A stretch of 49,255 nt of DNA from Oscillospiraceae bacterium (GCA_902787755.1 CADAHL010000032.1:1-49255); one strand, 5' to 3'; positions 35,084 to 43,721 are shown, counted from the first letter of the stretch. The notes: generated by a model not told the origin, from the letters alone. Numbers and translations: made by a program.

Positions 35084-35731
35084 TCAGCACAGCAGCTTGA
35101 ACAGCTCGCGCTGCTCCGCCATGGCGCAGAGATAAAAGGACACAAAGGTGCCTTCGTCCGACAGGGGAATATTGCTCCGCCCGCTCAGGCCCTGAAAACG
35201 GTGGCTGACCAGATCGGAGGAGAAGCTCGGCAGCTCGGAGGCCTGGATCAGCTCAAGCAGGGCTTCCAGGTCGTTCTGGACCAGATAGTGCGGATGAGGA
35301 TCTTTTGCTAAAACGCGGTGCCAGATCCCCATATCCTGGTACTGAAGAACGCTCTGGTTTTCCAGCTCGGATAAGGAAATACTCGTTCGGCCGCTGAGGG
35401 GATGAGAAGGGGCCAGCGCGATGCATAGCTGTTCTTCCGTGTATTTTTTGCACAGGACGCCCTCCTGCTGCAGGGGACGGTCGATCAGGATCAGCTGATA
35501 ATTGCCAAGCATCAGGCCGCCGATGAGTGTGTCCGTCTCTCCCAACTCGCTGGAGATGGTCTTGCCGGGGAAACGCTCGGCCAACTCCGAGGCCAGATCC
35601 CACATAGGGGCCGGACCGCAGGAGCCAACGGCAATCGTGGACAGACGGGCCTCGTAGAGCCGCAGTTCATCCGCCATTTCCCGGACGGAATCCAGAATGC
35701 CCCTGGCCTTTGCCACGGCCAGCAGCCGCGC
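35084..35731 (-). pseudogene. LysR-type regulator lacking its DNA-binding domain
   Basis: The open frame reads ARLLAVAKARGILDSVREMA, which is the linker helix that follows the HTH in LysR proteins. The periplasmic-binding-protein-like ligand domain follows (IAVGSCGPAPMWDLASEL, GLMLGNYQLILIDRPL, CIALAPSHPLSGR). The reading frame ends upstream at a TAG (35734-35732). There is no HTH domain and no ATG, only an internal GTG at 35716 without a binding site. At the same point the plus strand becomes the end of a different gene, so the 5' part was lost at a junction. It should be non-functional as a DNA-binding regulator. Confidence 0.8.
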
Positions 35732-35732
35732 C

Positions 35733-35870
35733 TATGCCAATGGCGGCGCCAACGGCATGGCCAAGTGGGAGGTCGTCAAGAACGTGATTCTGGCTGCTGT
35801 CCTGCTGCTGCTGGCTCTGTGGGAGTTCCTGCTGATCAAGAACTACCTCAAGCGGAAAAAAGCTGCGTAA
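35733..35870 (+). pseudogene. C-terminal fragment of a membrane protein
   Basis: An open frame that starts at the junction reads YANGGANGMAKWEVVKNVIL and continues through a hydrophobic stretch (AAVLLLLALWEFLLI) to a basic end (KNYLKRKKAA) and TAA. It looks like the last membrane segment of a transporter or other integral protein. The upstream part is missing because the sequence changes to the truncated LysR gene. The family is not identifiable from 46 codons. Confidence 0.6.
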
Positions 35871-35904
35871 GCAGATCCGCAAGCGGTCTTCGTGAAATGA
35901 TTCC

Positions 35905-35945
35905 GGGGCTGTCACCGTTCTCCGTCCGGGGACAGTGACAGCCCC
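35905..35945 (+). terminator. Terminator-like hairpin
   Basis: An 11-bp perfect stem (GGGGCTGTCAC / GTGACAGCCCC) with a 19-nt loop, followed by a pyrimidine-rich but interrupted tail (TCTCTATTCTT). It lies 34 bp after the stop of the truncated membrane-protein fragment, as expected of its native terminator. Confidence 0.6.
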
Positions 35946-35995
35946 CTCTCTATTCTTCCCTTTCGCAAAAGGACGTTTTCCCGGCGTGACGGGGA

Positions 35996-36024
35996 TTTAC
36001 AAATCAGCCAAAGCCCTTTATAAT
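35996..36024 (+). promoter_or_regulatory. Promoter of the GH3 operon
   Basis: A -35 TTTACA and a perfect -10 TATAAT are 17 bp apart; the start codon follows at 36075. Confidence 0.8.
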
Positions 36025-36074
36025 AAAATCAGCTTAACGATACGCAGAATTCAGATAAAGGAGGAAGATGCAAG

Positions 36075-38501
36075 TTGAAACATCAGGATCTGATCTCCCA
36101 GATGACGCTGGAAGAGAAGTGCCACCTGCTCTCCGGCCGGGACTTCTGGCAGACCCAGAGCGTCAGACGTCTGGGGATCGAGAATATGACCCTGTCCGAC
36201 GGCCCTCACGGGATCCGCAAGCAGGAAGGTGCCGGCGACCAGCTGGGCCTGAACGGCTCTGTCCCCGCCACCTGCTATCCCACCGCCGCCACCATGGCCA
36301 ACTCCTGGGATCCCGCCCTGGGTGAGGAGCTGGGCCGTCATCTGGGGACCGAGGCCGCCGCCCAGGACGTGTGCGTGCTGCTGGGCCCGGGCCTGAACAT
36401 CAAGCGCAGCCCCTTCTGCGGCAGAAACTTCGAGTACTTCGCCGAGGATCCCTACCTGGCGGGCAAGATGGCCGCCGGATACATCCGGGGCATTCAGGCC
36501 AACGGCGTTTCCGCCTGCCCCAAGCACTTTGCCGCCAACAATACGGAGCTGCGGCGCATGGCCTCCAACTCCGTCATGGACGAGCGGACCCTGCGGGAGA
36601 TCTACCTCACCGGCTTTGAGATCGCGGTGAAGGAGGGCCACCCCCGGTCCATCATGTCCTCTTACAACATGGTAAACGGCGTCTACGCCAACGAGAACGC
36701 CCATCTGCTGCAGGAGATCCTGCGGGATACCTGGGGCTTCGACGGCTTCGTGGTCTCCGACTGGGGCGCCAACAACGACTTCGTCGAGGGCGTGCGGGCC
36801 GGCTCTCATCTGGAGATGCCCTCCACCGGCGGCGACGGTCCCCGGCAGCTGATGCAGGCCGTGGCGGACGGAAAGATCACCGAGGCGGAGGTGGATACCC
36901 GTGTGGACGAGCTGCTGGACGTGATGCTTGCCACCCGCAAGGCGGTGGATCCCCTCAAGGGCAAGGGCTTCGACAAGGACGCCCACCACGCCTTCGCCCA
37001 GAAGGCCAGCGAGCAGTCCATCGTCCTGCTGAAGAACGACGGCAATATCCTGCCCCTGAAGAAGGGCAGCAAGGTGGCCGTGATCGGCGAGTTTGCCCAG
37101 AAGGCAAGATACCAGGGCGCGGGCTCCTCCGTGGTCAACTGCACGAAGCTGGACCACACCATGGACGTGATCGGCAATTTCGATCTGGACGTGGTGGGCT
37201 TTGAGCCCGGCTATCCCCGGCACGGCGCCCCCGATGCCGCCATGATGGCGAAGGCCTCCGAGCTGGCGAAGAAGGCGGACTACGTGCTGCTGTATCTGGG
37301 CCTGGACGAGATCAGCGAGTCCGAGGGCCTGGACCGCTCCACCCTGGCCATCCCCCAGTGCCAGATCGACACCCTGAATCTGGTGTCCCAGTCCAACCCC
37401 AACGTGATCATCGTGCTGTCCGCGGGCTCCAGCGTGGAAATGCCCTGGATCGACCGGTGCAAGGCCATGGTCCACGGCTATCTCTGCGGCCAGGCCGGCG
37501 CCTCCGCGGTGCTGAAGGTCATCCTGGGCGAAGTGAACCCCTCCGGCAAGCTCTCCGAGAGCTATCCCTACCAGTACGAGGACTGCTCCACCGCCCCCTA
37601 TTTCCCGGCCAAAGAGCGGAACGTGGAGTATCGCGAGGGCCTGTACGTGGGCTACCGCTACTACGATACCGCCCAGGTCCCCGTGCTGTTCCCCTTCGGC
37701 TTCGGCCTGAGCTATACGACCTTTGCCTACTCCGATCTGAAGCTCACCGACAAGGCCGCCACCTTCACTCTGACCAATACCGGCGACCGGGACGGCGCCG
37801 AGATCGCCCAACTCTATGTCCACGCGGTGGCCCCCACGGTCTACCGCCCGAACAAGGAGCTCAAGGGCTTCCAAAAGGTCTTCCTGAAGGCCGGGGAGAG
37901 CAAGGAAGTTACGATCCCGCTGGACGACAAGGCTTTCCGCTACTGGAACGACAAGACCGGCAGGTTTGAGATCGACGGCGGCGCCTATGAGATCCAGATC
38001 TGCGCCAATGTGGAGGACGTGAAGCTCTCCGGCATGGTCACCGTCAAGGGCACCGACGCCCCCGCCTGCGAGGATCTGACGAAGCTCCCCAGCTATGTCT
38101 CCGGCAGGATCAAGGCTGTGCCCGACGCGGAGTTCAAGGCCCTGCTGGGTCACGAGATTCCGGACGGCAAGTGGGCCGGCACCATCCAGCCCAACGACGC
38201 CATCGCCCAGCTCTACTACGCAAAGAGCCTGAAGGCCCGGCTGGTGTGGAAGGTCATGGACGCCCTGCTCCAGAAGAGCATCGACAAGGGCGAGCCGGAT
38301 CTGAACATCACCTTCATCTACAATATGCCGGTACGTGCCATCGGCAAGATGGCCGGCGGCCTGTGCTCCCAGGAGATGTGCGACGGTATCCTGGACATCA
38401 TCAACGGCCACGGCATCGCCTTCTGCAAGGGCCTGGGCAAGATCATTGGCGGCTTTGTCAAGCAGCTGGGTGTGAGCAAGAAGCAGAAAGCGCTGGAGTA
38501 A
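36075..38501 (+). CDS. Glycoside hydrolase family 3 beta-glucosidase-type enzyme
   Basis: An 808-residue cytoplasmic enzyme. The GH3 barrel has LSDGPHGIRKQ, GPGLNIKRSPFCGRNFEYF, KHFAANN and the nucleophile motif VVSDWGANN (Asp229). The second alpha/beta domain follows (VLLKNDGNILPL), then a fibronectin-III-like domain (GFGLSYTTFAYSDLKL, ELKGFQKVFLKAGE). The final 120 residues are a helical extension (LYYAKSLKARLVWKVMDAL, FIYNMPVRAIGKMAGG) seen in intracellular clostridial GH3 proteins. The start is a TTG at 36075 placed after AAGGAGG; the ATG at 36068 is out of frame. It probably cleaves beta-glucosides or xylosides imported by the permease at 38704. Confidence 0.9.
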   Translation: MKHQDLISQMTLEEKCHLLSGRDFWQTQSVRRLGIENMTLSDGPHGIRKQEGAGDQLGLNGSVPATCYPTAATMANSWDPALGEELGRHLGTEAAAQDVCVLLGPGLNIKRSPFCGRNFEYFAEDPYLAGKMAAGYIRGIQANGVSACPKHFAANNTELRRMASNSVMDERTLREIYLTGFEIAVKEGHPRSIMSSYNMVNGVYANENAHLLQEILRDTWGFDGFVVSDWGANNDFVEGVRAGSHLEMPSTGGDGPRQLMQAVADGKITEAEVDTRVDELLDVMLATRKAVDPLKGKGFDKDAHHAFAQKASEQSIVLLKNDGNILPLKKGSKVAVIGEFAQKARYQGAGSSVVNCTKLDHTMDVIGNFDLDVVGFEPGYPRHGAPDAAMMAKASELAKKADYVLLYLGLDEISESEGLDRSTLAIPQCQIDTLNLVSQSNPNVIIVLSAGSSVEMPWIDRCKAMVHGYLCGQAGASAVLKVILGEVNPSGKLSESYPYQYEDCSTAPYFPAKERNVEYREGLYVGYRYYDTAQVPVLFPFGFGLSYTTFAYSDLKLTDKAATFTLTNTGDRDGAEIAQLYVHAVAPTVYRPNKELKGFQKVFLKAGESKEVTIPLDDKAFRYWNDKTGRFEIDGGAYEIQICANVEDVKLSGMVTVKGTDAPACEDLTKLPSYVSGRIKAVPDAEFKALLGHEIPDGKWAGTIQPNDAIAQLYYAKSLKARLVWKVMDALLQKSIDKGEPDLNITFIYNMPVRAIGKMAGGLCSQEMCDGILDIINGHGIAFCKGLGKIIGGFVKQLGVSKKQKALE

Positions 38502-38514
38502 GGGAGGAGAGAAC

Positions 38515-38685
38515 ATGAAAAACGCGAACGGCATTTCTCCCATCGTCGCCATCATCCTGACCGCGCTGGCGGCGGTGCTGACGGTGGTGTTCTTCACCGG
38601 CGGGCACGTGTTCTGGGGCATCGTCTTTGCCCTCATTACCATTGATTTCTGCGCAGACCTTGTACTTTCTTTCAAGCGAACATAG
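38515..38685 (+). CDS. Small membrane protein, 56 aa
   Basis: Starts MKNANGISPIVAIILTALAA behind GGGAGGAGAG, 13 bp after the GH3 stop, and ends 18 bp before the permease. Nearly the whole length is hydrophobic, with two predicted membrane segments (residues 8-27 and about 33-52) and a basic end (SFKRT). The spacing and binding site argue that it is real. It could modulate or stabilise the permease; this is inference from position only. Confidence 0.6.
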   Translation: MKNANGISPIVAIILTALAAVLTVVFFTGGHVFWGIVFALITIDFCADLVLSFKRT

Positions 38686-38703
38686 AAGGGAGTCAACTGA
38701 AAA

Positions 38704-40521
38704 ATGAGTGAAAAAGCAAATCCCCTGGGCAAGATCTTTGACAAGCTGCCCCCCAGCCTCATTAAGAAAAACAACGTGACCCTGATCCCCGAGGGCGCCA
38801 TCGGCTATCTGGTGGGCCCCACCCTGGCGCTGCTGGCCAACTCCGTCCTGTCCAACTACTTCAACAAGTACATGTCCGACGTGCTGCACGTCAACACCTG
38901 GGCCAGCGCCTTCTTCACCTGGCTGCCCGTGGTCTCCGTGATCTTCGTGGTCCTGGGCAATATCCTGGTGGGCAAGCTGATGGACAACTGCAAGTCCAAA
39001 AACGGCAAGGCCCGTCCGCTGCTGCTGCTGAGCCTTCCGATCAGCCTGCTGGCGCTGCTGTTCCTGTTCGTGTTCTCCCCCTATAACGCCAACAGCGACA
39101 GCTGGCACGTGGGCGCGCTCATCTGCATCGCCATCGGCTATAACCTGTGGTTTGCCTTCGCTTATCCCATGTACTACACCCCCCACGCAGGCCTGGTGTC
39201 TCTCTCCACCCGCAACTCGAAGGACCGGGGCCTGCTGGCTACCATCTCCAACGCCACCATGCTGGCGGCCATGGGCATCAGCTCCATGTTCCTGCCCTTC
39301 TTCCTGAACCTGCTGTTCGTCTACGACATGAGCGGCAAGGGCAGCCCCGTCACCAACGACGCGGGCAAGATCCTCTACTATGTGGATGAGTCCGGCGCGG
39401 CCATCTACGACTCCGCCGCCTCCTATGCCCACTGGAAGATCTTCGTCATCGCCCTGCTCATCATCACCGCCGTCGGCGTTCTGATCGAGTACTTCTTCAC
39501 CCGCGAGCGTGTCACCGAGGAGTCCCTGGGTCAGGAGACCGAGGCCAAGCCCACCCTGTCCACCGGCGCTCAGGCCAAGCTCTGCTTCAAGGACAAGTAC
39601 TGGATCATCATGATGGTGTTCTTCTTCCTGTACCAGTTCGGCGGCATGATCAAGAACGTCTCCCAGAACTATTTCTGCACCGCCATGTTCCCCGACGCCA
39701 TGGGCAACTACACCGTGGCCTACGGCGGTCAGCTCCAGGGCACCCTGGCCATCATCGGCGCCATCCCCACGGCCATCGGCATGGTCATCGCCCTGCCTCT
39801 GGCCAACATCCTGGGCAGCAAGTCCAAGGCCATCCTGGCCGGCGCGGCCCTGGCTGTGGTCGGCGGCGCGATCGGCATGCTGGCGCCCACCAACTTCATC
39901 ATCGTCACCATCTCCTTCGTCATCAAGGCCCTGGGCTCCACCCCGGCCATGTACCTGTCCCTGGCCCTGCTGGCGGACATCTTTGACCACCAGGAGGCGG
40001 TCCACGGTGTGCGGACCGACGGCTTCTCCATGACCGTCTACGGCGCGATCATCGCCGGCATGACCGGCCTGACCACGGGCGTTCTGAACATGGTGCTGTC
40101 CGCCACCAACTATGACGTGGCCACCCTGCAGACCAACGAGGCCCTCCGGGCCGCCATGCCCTGGGTGTTCATCGGCGGCGAGACCCTGTGCTACCTGGGC
40201 ATTTTCCTGATCTTCCTCTTCATGGGCGTGGAAAAGTTCTCTAAGATCGACCATCTGGCCATCGTTGCCGATCAGAAGGCAGCGGCCCAGGCCGAGGGCC
40301 GGGAGTACATCTCCGCCGAGGAGAAGATCCGCCGGGAGGAAGGCGAGGAGGCCTACCAGGCGGAGCTGAAGAAGCAGGCCGACGCCAAGGCGAAGGAAGA
40401 GGCCCGCGTCGCCAAGCTCTCCCCCGAAAAGAAGAAGGCCGAGGCCGAGCGTGAGGCCAGGATCGCAGAGGAGTTCAACACCCTGCGCAAGGCGGCCGGC
40501 AAGAAGGCCATCAAGCTCTGA
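38704..40521 (+). CDS. GPH-family glycoside/sugar permease with long charged C-terminal tail
   Basis: A 605-residue MFS transporter with about twelve membrane segments. The first is in LVGPTLALLANSVLSNYFN, and GNILVGKLMDNCKSKNGKARP is the cytoplasmic loop 2-3 motif of the GPH family. The core ends near residue 510. The remaining 95 residues are strongly charged and helical (ISAEEKIRREEGEEAYQAEL, AEREARIAEEFNTLRKAA), probably a cytoplasmic coiled coil; E. coli-type members lack it. The gene is coupled to the GH3 gene by position and is followed by a strong terminator, so it likely imports the GH3 substrate with a cation. Confidence 0.87.
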   Translation: MSEKANPLGKIFDKLPPSLIKKNNVTLIPEGAIGYLVGPTLALLANSVLSNYFNKYMSDVLHVNTWASAFFTWLPVVSVIFVVLGNILVGKLMDNCKSKNGKARPLLLLSLPISLLALLFLFVFSPYNANSDSWHVGALICIAIGYNLWFAFAYPMYYTPHAGLVSLSTRNSKDRGLLATISNATMLAAMGISSMFLPFFLNLLFVYDMSGKGSPVTNDAGKILYYVDESGAAIYDSAASYAHWKIFVIALLIITAVGVLIEYFFTRERVTEESLGQETEAKPTLSTGAQAKLCFKDKYWIIMMVFFFLYQFGGMIKNVSQNYFCTAMFPDAMGNYTVAYGGQLQGTLAIIGAIPTAIGMVIALPLANILGSKSKAILAGAALAVVGGAIGMLAPTNFIIVTISFVIKALGSTPAMYLSLALLADIFDHQEAVHGVRTDGFSMTVYGAIIAGMTGLTTGVLNMVLSATNYDVATLQTNEALRAAMPWVFIGGETLCYLGIFLIFLFMGVEKFSKIDHLAIVADQKAAAQAEGREYISAEEKIRREEGEEAYQAELKKQADAKAKEEARVAKLSPEKKKAEAEREARIAEEFNTLRKAAGKKAIKL

Positions 40522-40540
40522 GCAAGTCCATAATACCCTT

Positions 40541-40578
40541 CGCCGGATGGATCTGAGGATCCATCCGGCGTTTTTTTT
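40541..40578 (+). terminator. Intrinsic terminator of the GH3 operon
   Basis: A perfect 13-bp stem (CGCCGGATGGATC / GATCCATCCGGCG) with a 4-nt loop is followed by eight T. Confidence 0.95.
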
Positions 40579-40643
40579 GACGGAGGCCGATCGGGCAGCC
40601 CCGGGGAGATGGCGTGCCGGTCGGGGCCGGACTCCGCCGGGAC

Positions 40644-40672
40644 TTCCCATCCCGGGACTTTCGTGCTATACT
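40644..40672 (+). promoter_or_regulatory. Promoter of the acetyltransferase gene
   Basis: A weak -35 TTCCCA and a strong -10 TATACT are 17 bp apart, with TGC just before the -10 (extended -10). The ATG follows at 40717. Confidence 0.55.
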
Positions 40673-40716
40673 TACGCAGAAAACCGCCCGGAGGCTGGGC
40701 GGCTGGGGAGGGGACC

Positions 40717-41316
40717 ATGACTGAGAAAGAAAAGATGCTGGCGGGCCGGCTCTACGATCCCTCGGATCCGGAGCTGCTCAAACTGCGGGTGGAGGCCCAC
40801 GCTCTGAGCAAGGCCTATAACGACACCCTGGAGACCCAGGAGACGGAACGCGCGGAGATCCTGAAAAAGCTGCTGCCCGGACTGGGAGAGAACAGCTATA
40901 TCCAGGGCCCCATCCAGTTTGACTACGGCTGCTTTACCACCATAGGGCCCAGGTCCTATGCCAACTTCAACTTCACCGTGTTGGACTGCGCGCCGGTGAA
41001 GATCGGAGAGAACGTGTTCATGGGCCCCAATGTGTCCCTGCTCACGCCGGTGCACCCCCTGCGCTGGCAGGAGCGAAACCTGTTCCCTAAGCCCGACGGC
41101 GGGCTGACCGACCTGGAATACGCCAGACCCATTACCATCGGCGACAACTGCTGGATCGCCGGGAACGTGACCGTCTGCGGGGGCGTGACCATCGGGGAGG
41201 GCAGCGTCATCGGCGCAGGCAGCGTGGTGACCCGGGACATCCCCGGGGGCGTCCTGGCCGCCGGGGTCCCCTGCCGGGTGATCCGGCCCATCACCGAGGA
41301 GGACCGGATGAGATAA
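40717..41316 (+). CDS. Maltose/galactoside O-acetyltransferase-like protein
   Basis: A 199-residue left-handed beta-helix acetyltransferase. The N-terminal mac domain is EKMLAGRLYDPSDPELLKLR. Hexapeptide repeats follow (VKIGENVFMGPNVSLLTPVH with the conserved catalytic His, ITIGDNCWIAGNVTVCGGV, TIGEGSVIGAGSVVT). The end GVPCRVIRPI is typical of the family. It transfers acetyl from acetyl-CoA to sugars, and in gut bacteria may detoxify non-metabolised sugars. The ATG follows GGGGAGGGG. It has its own promoter and shares a bidirectional terminator with rfbB. Confidence 0.9.
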   Translation: MTEKEKMLAGRLYDPSDPELLKLRVEAHALSKAYNDTLETQETERAEILKKLLPGLGENSYIQGPIQFDYGCFTTIGPRSYANFNFTVLDCAPVKIGENVFMGPNVSLLTPVHPLRWQERNLFPKPDGGLTDLEYARPITIGDNCWIAGNVTVCGGVTIGEGSVIGAGSVVTRDIPGGVLAAGVPCRVIRPITEEDRMR

Positions 41317-41324
41317 AGTAAAAA

Positions 41325-41366
41325 ACGAGGCAGCTTCCTTTCCTGTGAAGCTGCCTCGTGCTTTTT
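41325..41366. terminator. Bidirectional terminator between the acetyltransferase gene and rfbB
   Basis: A perfect 13-bp stem (ACGAGGCAGCTTC / GAAGCTGCCTCGT) with a 9-nt loop has A-rich sequence before it and GCTTTTT after it, so it can act on both strands. Confidence 0.9.
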
Positions 41367-41374
41367 ATGACGGT

Positions 41375-42436
41375 TCAGGCCTGATGGCCGTACATCCGCG
41401 CGTAATAGTCCAGATAGTCGCCGCTGACCACGTGCTCCACCCACTGGGGGTGATCCAGATACCATTGGATGGTCTCGTGCATGCCCTGCTGGAAGGTGTA
41501 GGCCGGAGCCCAGCCCAGCTGGGTGGTGATCTTGGTGTTGTCGATGGCGTAGCGCCGGTCGTGTCCGGGCCGGTCCTGGACATATGTGATCAGGCTCTCG
41601 GGCCGGTCCAGCTCCTGGAGGATCAGGCGGACGATCTCAATGTTGGCCCGCTCGTTGTTGCCGCCGATGTTGTACACCTCGCCCGGAACGCCCTTCTCCA
41701 GCACCGTCAGAATGGCGGCGCAGTGATCCTTCACATGCAGCCAGTCCCGGATCTGCATGCCGTCGCCGTAGACCGGCAGAGCCTTGCGGTTCCTGGCGTT
41801 GTGCAGCATCAGCGGGATCAGCTTCTCGGGAAACTGGTTGGGACCGTAGTTGTTGGAGCAGCGGGTGATGTTCACCGGCAGCCCGAAGGTCTGATGATAG
41901 GCCCGGACCACCATGTCCGCGCTGGCCTTGGAGGCCGAGTAGGGGCTGTTGGGGGAGATGGGGGTCTGCTCGGTGAAGAGCCCGGTCTTGCCCAGAGCGC
42001 CGTAGACCTCGTCGGTGGAGACCTGTAGATACCGGACGCCCTCCCGGTACTCCCGGGAGTACTTGTTGTCCGGCTCCAGCTTCCAATGGCGCTTGGCCGC
42101 GTCCAGCAGCACCTGGGTGCCGATGACGTTGGTGGTCAGGAAGATCTCCGGCTCCACGATGCTCCGGTCCACATGGGACTCGGCGGCAAAGTGAACCACC
42201 GTATCGAAGCGGTATCTGGCGAACAGCTCCTCCACCAGAGCCCGGTCCCGGATATCTCCCCGGACGAACACGTACCGGGGATCGTTCTGCACCTCCAGCA
42301 GATTTTCCAGATTGCCCGCGTAGGTCAGAGCGTCCAGGTTGACCAGCAGCTCCGTCTCGGGACGCTCCGCCAATAGATATTTGACAAAATTGGAGCCGAT
42401 AAAGCCGGCCCCGCCGGTGACTAAAATCGTTTTCAT
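41375..42436 (-). CDS. rfbB: dTDP-glucose 4,6-dehydratase
   Basis: A 353-residue extended short-chain dehydrogenase. [15 protein letters not shown] binds NAD, STDEVYG carries the catalytic Thr-Asp-Glu, and YSASKA the Tyr and Lys. [19 protein letters not shown] and [16 protein letters not shown] are RmlB signatures. It makes dTDP-4-keto-6-deoxyglucose, the second step to dTDP-rhamnose. The start overlaps the rfbA stop by 4 bp. rfbC and rfbD are not in the window. Confidence 0.95.
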   Translation of the reverse strand: MKTILVTGGAGFIGSNFVKYLLAERPETELLVNLDALTYAGNLENLLEVQNDPRYVFVRGDIRDRALVEELFARYRFDTVVHFAAESHVDRSIVEPEIFLTTNVIGTQVLLDAAKRHWKLEPDNKYSREYREGVRYLQVSTDEVYGALGKTGLFTEQTPISPNSPYSASKASADMVVRAYHQTFGLPVNITRCSNNYGPNQFPEKLIPLMLHNARNRKALPVYGDGMQIRDWLHVKDHCAAILTVLEKGVPGEVYNIGGNNERANIEIVRLILQELDRPESLITYVQDRPGHDRRYAIDNTKITTQLGWAPAYTFQQGMHETIQWYLDHPQWVEHVVSGDYLDYYARMYGHQA

Positions 42437-43305
42437 CTCTCGCCCTCCGCAATGCGCAGCAGGTATTGTCCGTATTCCGTCTTCAGCAGAGGCTGGGCCA
42501 GCCGAACCAGCTGCTCGGTGCTGATATAGCCCATGCGCCAGGCGATCTCCTCGATGCAGGCCACGTAATTGCCCTGGCGCTTCTGGATGATGGAGACGAA
42601 GTTGGCCGCCTCCAGCAGACTTTCGTGGGTGCCGGTGTCCAGCCAGGCCAGGCCCCGGCCGAAGAGCTTCACGCTCAGGTCGCCCCGCCGGAGATAGGCG
42701 TTGTTCACAGACGTGATCTCCAACTCGCCCCGGGCCGAGGGCGTGATGGTTTTGGCGATCTGCACCACGTCGTTGTCGTAGAAATACAGGCCCGGTACCG
42801 CGTAATGGGACTTGGGCTTTTCGGGCTTTTCCTCGATGGACAGCACGTTCCCGTCCTTATCAAATTCCACCACGCCGAAGGCGCTGGGGTTGGGCACCGG
42901 GTAGCCGAAGATCACAGCCCCGTGCTCCAGCCTGGCCGCCTCCCGGACGCCGGGGGTGATGCCGCCGCCGTAGAACACGTTGTCGCCCAGGATGAGACAG
43001 ACCTTGTCATTCCCGATGAAGTCCTCGCCGATCAGGAAGGCCTCGGCCAGGCCCCGGGGCTGCTTCTGCACCGCGTAGCTGAGCGCCAGACCCAGCTCCT
43101 CGCCGGTGCCCAGCAGCTCCTCGAAGGCGGCGATGTCCCGCTCGGTGGAGATGATCAGGATCTCCCGGATCCCGGCCAGCATCAGCACCGACAGGGGGTA
43201 GTAGATCATGGGCTTGTCGTAGATGGGCAGGATCTGCTTGGAGATGGAGCGGGTAATGGGGTAGAGCCTGGTCCCGGCGCCGCCGGCGAGAATGATGCCT
43301 TTCAT
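42433..43305 (-). CDS. rfbA: Glucose-1-phosphate thymidylyltransferase
   Basis: A 290-residue nucleotidyltransferase that starts [18 protein letters not shown] (GGxGTRL signature). It continues [28 protein letters not shown] and [15 protein letters not shown], all typical of RmlA. It makes dTDP-glucose for rhamnose or related 6-deoxysugars of cell-surface glycans. GGGAGG precedes the ATG. The upstream gene-free region holds an inverted-repeat element and structured repeat copy A. Confidence 0.95.
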   Translation of the reverse strand: MKGIILAGGAGTRLYPITRSISKQILPIYDKPMIYYPLSVLMLAGIREILIISTERDIAAFEELLGTGEELGLALSYAVQKQPRGLAEAFLIGEDFIGNDKVCLILGDNVFYGGGITPGVREAARLEHGAVIFGYPVPNPSAFGVVEFDKDGNVLSIEEKPEKPKSHYAVPGLYFYDNDVVQIAKTITPSARGELEITSVNNAYLRRGDLSVKLFGRGLAWLDTGTHESLLEAANFVSIIQKRQGNYVACIEEIAWRMGYISTEQLVRLAQPLLKTEYGQYLLRIAEGER

Positions 43306-43356
43306 ACGCTGCCTCCCGAATCGTGGTGTTCTGATACTAAAACCTAACAGAAATCA

Positions 43357-43473
43357 GACAATCTTTGCGGCTGGATTTGCGCCATACTGCGTTGCCTTCC
43401 TTGACCATATATCTCCATTATGCTCTGCGGAAGGCGCCTTGTCTGGCACAAATCCATCTCGCAAATCTTTGTC
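43357..43473. repeat. Large imperfect inverted repeat (about 117 bp)
   Basis: The left arm at 43364-43384 (TTTGCGGCTGGATTTGCGCCA) and the right arm at 43444-43465 are imperfect reverse complements, flanked by GACA / TTTGTC ends. An inner stem pairs GCCTTCC (43394-43400) with GGAAGGC (43429-43435). The apex is A/T-rich. It lies 52 bp upstream of rfbA. No coding frame is credible. It resembles a MITE-like or structured intergenic repeat. Confidence 0.65.
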
Positions 43474-43513
43474 TTCTTTAACCGAAACACACAGGCTTTG
43501 CAAGGCGCAAAAA

Positions 43514-43536
43514 GAGCGCTCCCGCCGGGAGCGCTC
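43514..43536 (-). terminator. Hairpin flanking structured repeat A (upstream copy)
   Basis: GAGCGCTCCC pairs with GGGAGCGCTC around a 3-nt loop. On the minus strand it is followed by TTTTT, so it reads as an intrinsic terminator for leftward transcription. A second copy (20 of 23 bases the same) lies exactly 238 bp to the right, next to the stop of the gene at 43783. Confidence 0.7.
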
Positions 43537-43540
43537 AAGC

Positions 43541-43721
43541 TGTCGACAAAGCCAAAAGGCTTTGCCGACAGAGGGGGATTCCGCCCTGCTGCGCGCACTC
43601 GCTCGCGGGGGACGCTCGCACACTTGCAGGGCGCAAAGTGTGTTTTCCGAGGTACACGCCCCCGGAAAACACGGATTCAATTTCTTTTTCGTGTTGTGAC
43701 GCGAAAAACTCTGCGAGGCTT
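43541..43721 (+). repeat. Structured repeat element, copy A (putative structured RNA)
   Basis: Four hairpins in order. P1: 43541-43553 with 43558-43570, 13 bp with one A-C mismatch. P2: GCCCTGC 43583-43589 with GCAGGGC 43626-43632, enclosing TGCGCGCACT and GCTCGCACACTT. P3: GTGTTTTCCG 43640-43649 with CGGAAAACAC 43663-43672, and the 13-nt loop AGGTACACGCCCC. P4: TTTTTCGTG 43685-43693 with CGCGAAAAA 43700-43708. It closes with AAACTCTGCGAGGCTT (43706-43721). Copy B at 48698-48882 has the same order and loops with different stem sequences. It lies between rfbA and the secreted-protein gene. No family is recognised. Confidence 0.65.

Noticed and set aside
36051-38801. A 916-codon open frame on the minus strand opposite the GH3 gene
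   Set aside because: It is a complementary-strand shadow of a clear GH3 gene with GC-rich third positions; there is no domain and no start site.
38458-40650. A 730-codon minus-strand open frame opposite the GPH permease
   Set aside because: It is a low-complexity, His/Asp/Gly-rich antisense of a transporter, without motifs.
43541-43721. Reading structured repeat A as a group IIC intron, which also targets terminators
   Set aside because: It is too short, has no domain V-like hairpin, and the flanking hairpin duplication does not fit intron retrohoming.
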